Positions 33,315 to 42,300 of a stretch of DNA of 44,065 nucleotides are shown here, piece after piece. Source of the stretch: Candidatus Omnitrophota bacterium. Lineage in GTDB: Bacteria > Omnitrophota > Omnitrophia > Omnitrophales > JACQQS01. The notes under the pieces were generated by a model, which did not search any database, was not told the DNA's origin, and was given only the letters and a program-made list of their open reading frames with translations. Position numbers and translations under genes: made by a program. Each line of letters starts with the position of its first letter. Within the stretch, counting starts at the first letter, position 1. The DNA lies in NCBI GenBank assembly GCA_016206925.1, contig JACQQS010000042.1:1-44065 (forward strand), read 5' to 3'.

Positions 33315-36300
33315 ATGCAAATTTGGCAGGATAAAAGATTCCGTCCCTGGCTCAGATTCCTGTCCCTCACCATAACCACTATTTTTACGCTCACAAGTAT
33401 CTCCTGGGCTGGCGGAGAAAACCTTCTCAGCCAATTCAGCTCTATCGGAAAAACCGGCTCTAATTTTTCTTTTGAGCAAAATCTTCTTAAAGAATTATAT
33501 ATCCCGGATAAAATCGGACGCATTCAAACACTCTACCAAGGCAGCGGCGAGCAGGTGGTTGTCCACATCCAGGACGCGCACGCAAGCGCGGACGCACAGC
33601 GCAACATCGCCTGGATTCTTGAAAATCTGCACAAGAATTACAAACTGAACCTCGTAAACGTTGAAGGGGACGAGGGTGATATCGACACGGCCATGCTGGC
33701 GGCCTTCCCGCACCAGGGCGCCAAGGACATTCTGTTCAACCATCTTTTGCAAAAGGGACAGATAACCGGCCCCGAATTTCTCGCGGTCACCCAGCGGATT
33801 CCCATTCTGATTCACGGTATTGACAATCTCGAGCTCTATGAAAAAAACCGGGCTGCTTTCATCCTCGCGCTTGAGTTCCGGCAAAAAGATGAAGAAAAGC
33901 TTTACGAGCTGCGCCGCTCGCTTTCGGCCATCCGGTCTAAAATCTATTCGGATGAGCTCAAAGAATTTACGGCACGCTATGAAGGATTTAAACGCGATCC
34001 TAAGTTTGTGAGCGGTTACGTCGAGTATCTCATCGACCAGGCCCGCAAGCTGAACATTTCCACCTATGATTTCCGCAATGTCCACGACCTTATCACGCTT
34101 ACTTCGCTTGAAAAGGAGATCGATTTCCAGCGTGCCGAAAGCGAGATCGATACATTTGCCGATGAAATCAAGAGCGGTCTTTCACAGCCGGTCTTGACAC
34201 GGTTCCTCTCAAACACGCTGCGGTACAAAATGAATCAGCTCACACCGGACAGTTACTTCCGCTATCTTGCGCGCGAGCGCAGCTCTTTTCCCATGGACTC
34301 GGACCGCTATGCGAACCTCAGAAAGTTTCTGGACTACACGGATACCTACAACCGCATCGGCCCGGATCTTTTTACCGAAATAACTGAATTGGAATCAGCC
34401 ATCAAGAATAAACTTTTCCGGAGTGAAGAGGAGGTGAAACTCGACACGTTTTTCAGACAGCTTGAAATTCTCGAAAAACTTTTCGCATTCACGATGACCA
34501 AAGACGACGTGCTCGCCTTTTATTCCTTCCGCCGCCAATTGAAAATGACCTCATTTGTGGAATTCATTGCCGAGCAAAACCGTCTGCACAATTTAAAGCT
34601 CCCCCTCCCGGAGAAGCTCGATGAAATAGACCGCCACATTCCCATGATCGAGAAGTTTTATCAAGCAGCGCTCGAGCGTGATGAAGTACTCGTTCAGAAC
34701 GCTTTGTCAAAGATGGAAACCAGGAAACAAAAACTTTCGGTGATCATTACCGGCGGTTTCCACACAGCGGGCATCCAGCATTTCCTTCAGGAAAAGAATA
34801 TTTCGCACGCGGTCATTACGCCGCATATCTCAAGCATTGACGAAGCGGGCGAGCGGGCTCTTTACGAGGAAGCGGTGCAGGGCAAACCGACGCCGATTGA
34901 AGCGGTGCTTTACGAAGCGTATCGGATGCCGCATCAAAGCAGTCTGAGCGACCCACGGTTTCAATTGGCAAAAGCATCCTACTTCGTTCACTTCAATGGC
35001 GGATATCGGGCGCACCTTCAAAAAATTGCCGAGGCCGGTTTTGATCAAGCTGCAAAGCAGATTCAAATCAAACCCGTGTTTTGGACTAGCGTCGTACTTG
35101 CTCAGCTGAATGCAATCGCGCGCAGCTTTTTCAGTGAGGAAATCGACTTGAATCAATCCTTCGAACAGTACTGGAACTTAATTCATGAAGTCGGCCTTCT
35201 TGCCGGTGATCTAAACGACAAATCCGAGAGAAAAAAACGGAAAGAGGATTATTCCGGTCTACACAGTTTCCTTTTTGGAATCGACGAAACCGGCTTTCCG
35301 CTGCGAGTGGGATCAAGCGATGTGCGCGTTTTTCGCGGACCAAAACTCGCCGACGGCTACATTGTCATGACCGCATCGCGCGGGATCTCCGTCAATGAAA
35401 AGGCAAACCGGGTTACGCAGCGCCTAAACATTGATGATGTTCCCGGAAACCGGTTTTTAAGCGAGATCCGGATTAACGAAGTTCAGATGCCGGGACGTAC
35501 GCGGCCTGAAGAATTGGGCATCAGCGTTTTTCTTGTCAATGAGCAAACCTACGCGCACATTACTCAGTTAGCCAATAAATTCCACGCAGCCGGGGCGCCG
35601 CGCCGACCGCGCGGCACCGCAGCACCAAGCGGCCGACCGCCGCTCAGTCAAGCGGCGTCCCGCCCCGGAATTGCCGGGCAGGATGCCCGGCCTGCGCACA
35701 TGGGAACGACGCCGCAGAAAGACAAGCATGTAACCAGTCCGGAATTTGTTCGAGCAACCGGCTTGATGGACAGAATGAACCGAAGCTTATTCGCAATTGA
35801 GAATGTACTCTCCGGAATAGACGAAGATGCCATTGCTACCGGTATCGCGACGAAGTCAGATGCCGGAGGATTGCGCAGGCAATTGCAATCGGCCCTTGGA
35901 AACATTGCCAGACAAAACCGTCTGGTAGAAACAAATCGCTCAGAACTCATGGCGCTGTACGCCAGCCTGAGCGCTCACGAACGAGACGCCATTCAAGCAG
36001 GTTTTGGCGATTTGGCAAAGAAACGCGATGAATTGGGCAAGGGCGTATCAGCATTACGGACACTTTTAAATGATCTTGCCGAGAAACCGGTGGAGCCTCT
36101 GGCTGCTTCCGGATTTGGCGCAAAAAAGCCTGCCGCAAAACCAGATGATAATAGCGCTCAAGCAATTCGTGAAGCTCTAAAGGTACTTCGAGAATCTATT
36201 GCCGAAACTCGCTCTAGAACAAAAGAAGTTTTGACTGAATTTGAAAATGCCCAAGCCAAAGTAAATCTTGTTATTGCGATCCGGCAGCAACTCACGCCAG

Positions 36301-39300
36301 TTAAATCCGCGCGCGATCGTGCCCACAAACTTATTTCGTCTCCGCCGGGGGATCTCAGCGTGGACCAATTCTTCGATATGCGCCGCGAATTGAATGAAAG
36401 CTCAGCAGGACTTGACCAAGCCCGTGAGACGTTAATAGAAAATCTCGCCAACGAATTCGCCGGGAAAATGGAATCCGTCGTTTTAGCGGCTGTTCAAAAG
36501 GCGGAAGGCATTCGAAAACCGATTGACGCAGAAATCGCGCGCATTCAAGAATTAATAAAACTTTTGCCCAAGACTGACGAAACAAATGCAGGAGCCTTAA
36601 CGGATGAGCTCCAAAATATCACGCAAGAATTCAACAGCGTACTTGCAAGTGCCATTCCCGCCGCAAAAGGGGCTGCAACGTACGAAGCGGAATTTCGTAC
36701 AATAGTTCGAAATGCCATGCGTAGTGCGCAAGCCAATTCAAAAAGCACCGCCGCGGAATTAAATAAAAAATGGCGCGGCGTAAAGCGCGAAGGACGATTT
36801 CACGCGGTGCAATACCAAAAAGCCGCAGCGGCGCCGGCGCAGCCGCTCAGAGAGGCGTCACGCACAATGCGAACGCTTTCCTGGATACTTCGCATAGGAA
36901 CTGCTGTTGCCGCTATTATCTTCCTCTGGCCGTTCGCAAACCTGATTTCGGTATGGCTGGCGGGCACAATCTTTCATTCCGTTGCGGTCGTTTGGACATC
37001 TTATTTTGGAATTGCGGCCACCGGATTTCTAATTTCCGAAATAATCCTTTATGCTGCCCGCCTTAGCGCGCAAATAATAACGCCTCTCATTTTCCGCCAA
37101 AACGCTCGAGCTCTTGATGGAATCTACGACACTATCATTCAAACAGGGAAGAATCCGACAAATCGCGCCCTGCCGCGTCCGACTCCGCTCTCAAGTCAAA
37201 AAGAGATACTCGCCTACATCGCGGAACATATTGGCGAAGATCCATTGCCGGCACTAAACGATATCGCCCGGAACAAGGGATTCGAATCCATCTTTGAAGT
37301 GCCCAAGAAGGATTTATGGCTCATCGCTCGAGAAATAGACAGGTCGAACGAAAATTACCACTATGCGATGCACAAAAAGGAAATCATGGAGAAAAAGGCT
37401 CCGAAACAGCTTTTGACGCAGTTCTACAGGCATCGACACACTCAGGACGGCAAGAAAGTCGCATTCCACATTGCGCTCTGGCGCGGTTTCAAAGCATGGT
37501 TCACGGCTCTTGCCCATTCACCGTTAGGCGCTGCGTGGGCAATTATTTCTCTTCCTTACCATTTGGCCGAATCATTTCTTCTCGGCTATTTCATTCCGAA
37601 AATGCTCTGGATTTACGGCACGCGGTCAAATGCGCTTATGCACAATGAGATTTTCCGAATCGCACAATACCATCTTCCGGAAGTCGAACCAGCCCGAGCC
37701 CGGCAAAGCATCGTGGTCAGCTTGGCGTGGTCGCTTGCGCAACTTTTTCGCCATATGTTCTGGGATGAATCTGCCGTCGTTCGAGGTCTCACTGCATTCA
37801 TCAACAAGAGAACATTTCTCTACCTCATAAGCGGTGCGGGCGGTTATTTTCTGTACGCACTCCTTCCCGCCACATTTTTGGCGGCGCCGGTGCCTTTCAT
37901 CGGCACTATTGGCCTCTTTAAGTTTTTCACAATGAGCGCCTACTTATCCTCCGTCATCACGGTTACTGCGCTTTATCTGCCCCGAAAAGTCGAACAAAGA
38001 CAGCAGGAGCTTATCGGGATTCAATGGAAGCAGGACATTGCGTCTACAACCGAGGTGCACATAAATGCCTTGTCTGAAGAAACGCGCAAATCTATTGCCG
38101 CATTGGGGGATTATCTGCGCCATCCGAAATTTCTTGAAGCACACCATAAAGTAATCGAATCCATCAGACAAAAAAGTCCAGAAGAACAAGCACAGGCTCA
38201 AGCTTTCATGCAAGAACGCCTTTTGCCGCTTATTGAAAAAAAGATGCTGAATCTTCCGAATGTCGCAGACTATGCTGCGCTTCGTGAACATTACCTTCCT
38301 GATGCAAAGGGACCGCCGCACCACTGGTGGATTGCCATTCCGTTCATCGGATCCCTTCTCCGCTGGATTTCTTCTCCACTCGCACTCAAATCCTTCTTCG
38401 ATCTCATTAAAAATCCTCTTTTCTGGCTGGAGCTTCTTGCCTGGAATGCTCCCGGCATGAGCTTAATGCTCCCGCTTGAAATTGAATATTTTCTGAAAGG
38501 CGCCGCGTGGATTGATACGGAACTCGGAGATATCGGCGGAAAGTACTTCGAACACATTAACACCGATGAGGAGGCCATGCTGAAGGCAGCCGCAACGCGC
38601 CCCACAGTTCACGGAAAAATTGATGCGATGATCGATGTCGCTATTGCAGATCGTCGCGAAAGTCCGAGCGAACACGATTTACTGACTTTTTTTGTCAATG
38701 ACGCGCATTTTAAAGAACTCTCCGATGCCATAAACATCGCATCCGCCGCGGCCGGAGAAGAAATAGTCGGCCCTCCAGCGCCTACCGCCGCCGAGCAATT
38801 TCAAAGTGCGCTCGAAGCCGAAGCGCGCAAGTTTAAATTTCTTAGCATTGCTGCTCACGCCATTGAAGTGGATGCGCTAAATATTGCCCACGATCTCGGC
38901 ACCGCATTATCTCCCGCACAGGATGTGATTAAACTGCGTGAGCGTGCATACGAGGCCATCGGTTCACCGGAAAAGCTCGAATCGATGGGTATGCGGGATA
39001 TTCAAACACTTCTGGGCGCTCATGATTTTGCGCGCGCCATTGAGCCCGCAGAACAAGCTGACAAAGTCCGCCGCACATTTTTCGACACGATTGACAAAAT
39101 CAAACGTCAGTTTGGAATCGAGAAAGAATCCGTCAAAAAAGACCAGGCCAAACATCCTGAAACAAAATCGTTTGAGTTCTTAGCGAAAACATGGAAAAAA
39201 ATCACCCCTTATGTAAGTGGGGGCGCTGTAGCTCTTCAGTCGTACTTGCCGGTCCTTGGACATCAAGCTGAAAACCTGAATGAACTTGCGCGCGTAAGTG

Positions 39301-42300
39301 GACTAGCGCTTGCAGCTGCAGCCGATAAAGGCCGTGAAATCTCCGATGAGTGGCAGATGGGGCAAAAACTTCGTGACGCCGCCAAGTTCATCGTCTTCGG
39401 CATGCCTGTTCCTGCATCACCGCTCGAATCCCTGTTCGACATTTCTCCGGATACGCTTAGCTCAGACGATGTTGCTCACCGAATTGAAGAAGCGGTCAAA
39501 GCGCGGCCGGATGATTCGTTTGCCCGATCCGTTCTGCCTTCTGAAATTCTTGAACTGCTTCGATCATCTCTCCAAATTGAAGAATCGTCACTCACGCAAG
39601 AACAGCAAAATCAGTTGATAAAATGGTCGGAAGGAATTTCAGTTTTGCTAAACGCCAAAGCGCCCGATCTATTGGCGGCTTCCACACGGGAATTACCGCC
39701 GCCGCCTCCTGAGATACCGGAACCTTTGAATGAAGCTGAATTATCAAAACACATCGAAACTGTGCTTTACCAACCTGCCGATGACGACCGCTCGCCGCGT
39801 TCAATCGCAAATGGGGCATCACGCATTCTTCTCGGCAAGGTAAGCGTGGTTCCTTTTGACGGCGCTTTGGATGAGATCGAACGTGCTATCAAAGAATTTC
39901 TAGATCAACGAAGAAGTCGTGAACAAGCCTTGCTCAGGGTGCGTCCCGAGCTGACTCCATTGAATTTAAATTCCTGGGCCAACCGCGTGGCGGACTCCAC
40001 TCAACTTTACACATGGTATTCCGGAATTCCTGACCGGATTTTGAGAGATACCAATGCCGACGGTACGCTCGATGCCGTCATTAAAGCGCACATCGTTTCG
40101 CCCGCGGACCTCGCAACGACCATTCGACTCATGTATGACGCCCGTGATGCAATCGGCGCCGGAAAGGCGGAGCGGAGACTTGAGGTACTGCTGGACAGAA
40201 TTATTCGAATGCCGAAAAGAAACGACGGCCTGCTTTATTCAGCATACGATCTCAAGGGAAAACCCACCCAAAATGCGATTCCCGATCCCGCCGGAACGCG
40301 GGCCGTTATTGAAACAGTCAACCGCCTCGCGGAGGGCCGCACATTTGAAGGATCGTGGTATCTCAGGCATATAAATCTGAATCGTTTGATTCGATCCGCC
40401 AAACGGCATCTGCCGGATGCTCGTGATCTGAATTATGTTCATTACCAATTGGATGGGAATAAGCTGACTTCAGATGAAAAACAGGTCCTTGAATCTAAGA
40501 TTGCCTCCGCTCTAGAAAACGCCGTTTCGGAAGAAAGCAAACGTATTTCCGAATCCCATACGGCTGCCAAACCGGAAATATATGTCGACCATGCCGGATT
40601 TCGGCGGGACTGGACAGAAGCGCTTGCCGGCATCATTCACGAAACAATTACAAAACCGCCCGCAACACCTGCAGCAGACATCGAAGCCAGCACAAAAGTC
40701 CCAGAAGCACTCGCGCAAAGAGAGTCTCGCGCTAAAACCAAGACCCCGTCCAAGGCGGTCACCCCGGCTGCAATCCGGACCGTCCCCGCTGAAGACGATG
40801 AGGGAGTAACCCGCCTGCAGGAATGGCTTGAATCGGAAAGTGAAGTTGTCGACAAGATTAAAACCGATCCGCGCAAGAAATACATTGCCGAAGCAGCCAG
40901 AATCATTGTCGAAAGCGAACTTACGAATCGAGCACGTGAAGCAACCGAGAAGGGGAGAGATACCCTGGCCGTTCCATTCGAACAGGAAGAGCTGGTCGAT
41001 GCGTGGATATTCCTTTTGGCCGATGAGCAGCGTGTCATCAATATGACCGATGACGAATATTTCGCAGTAGTCAAGGACCTCGCAAACAATTTCCGAAAGA
41101 ATGCCGAGCTGACAAAACCCGAAGCAATTCCCGAAACGCTGCCTTCAGCGCCTGCTATTCCACCAACCGTGTCCAAAGATTTGCCCACGATCGGTGAAAT
41201 GGATTCCGAAGCGAAAAGACTGCTTGCGGCCGAAGATGAATCGCGCCGTATAGCTGCCGGCGATCATGTCTATACGTTAACCGGGCTCGTCGATCGCGCA
41301 GCCGATTATGCGGCCGAAGTGAAACTTGAAGACATTCGAGGAAAGCAGATTGAAAAGCTTGCCGAACTTTATAAACCGATGCTCAAAGCTTATCTTAACG
41401 CGAAATTTACGCCCATTCAGCGCCCACGATTTATTCCCGATCCGCAAAAGCAGGGCCGCGACGCCCAATTACCCCCGAAGGCCAGTCCTCTTGTCAAAAT
41501 CTTTGAGCGCGCATTTCTGCCGGAAGCCGCTCAGGAAATAGGCAGCATGATTTCTTCTCCAAAAGAAACGATCGGCAAAATGGGCGCGCGGCTTAAAGCC
41601 GTGACGTCAGAACCGCCGGCCAAACCTGTTCGAGAGAAGTCGGCAAAAGAAAAACAAATTACCGAGTTGTTGGCCCTCCATCTTACAAAAGGATTACCGC
41701 CATTTCTCGCGGGTATCCTCGATTTCCGCGAGCAACAGGGAGAAGCAAATGTCATTCCCGCGCTTTCGCGGGGACGACATGCCTTTCATAGTAGCCGGGG
41801 CGTCCCGCCCCGGATAGCCGGACAGGATGTTTGGCCTACGCAATTGGGACTTGCAATGACAACGCCATCTCTCGTGACTACACATGGCACAAGCGCAATC
41901 GGAAGTAGTCAGAGCCTCTCGAGTTATTTGGCATCCGATTTGGCGGTAAAGCCATTCACGGCGTTTCAAATGCCCATAACCCCCCCATTTGCTCCTGCCT
42001 TGAGTTCTGTAACTGCACAAGCTCCGTCATCTGCTCTAGCAGCAACCGAATCCGGCGCCGTAGCGGGAGGTGGTGATATCCCTATTCCCGGAGTTGATTT
42101 TGTCCCGGCAACTTGGGCATTCTTTGTCCAGATTCCATCGGTCATAGAATTTTTTGATATCGACATCAGCAGATTTGATGCGAATCAGGATGGCGTTTTG
42201 CAAAGTGATGAAATCACCGATACAAACAATGACGGGCAAATTAACGAAGCAGATTTGCTTCCGCTGACAAATCAGATAGTTGGCGAGGGCGAAGTCAATT

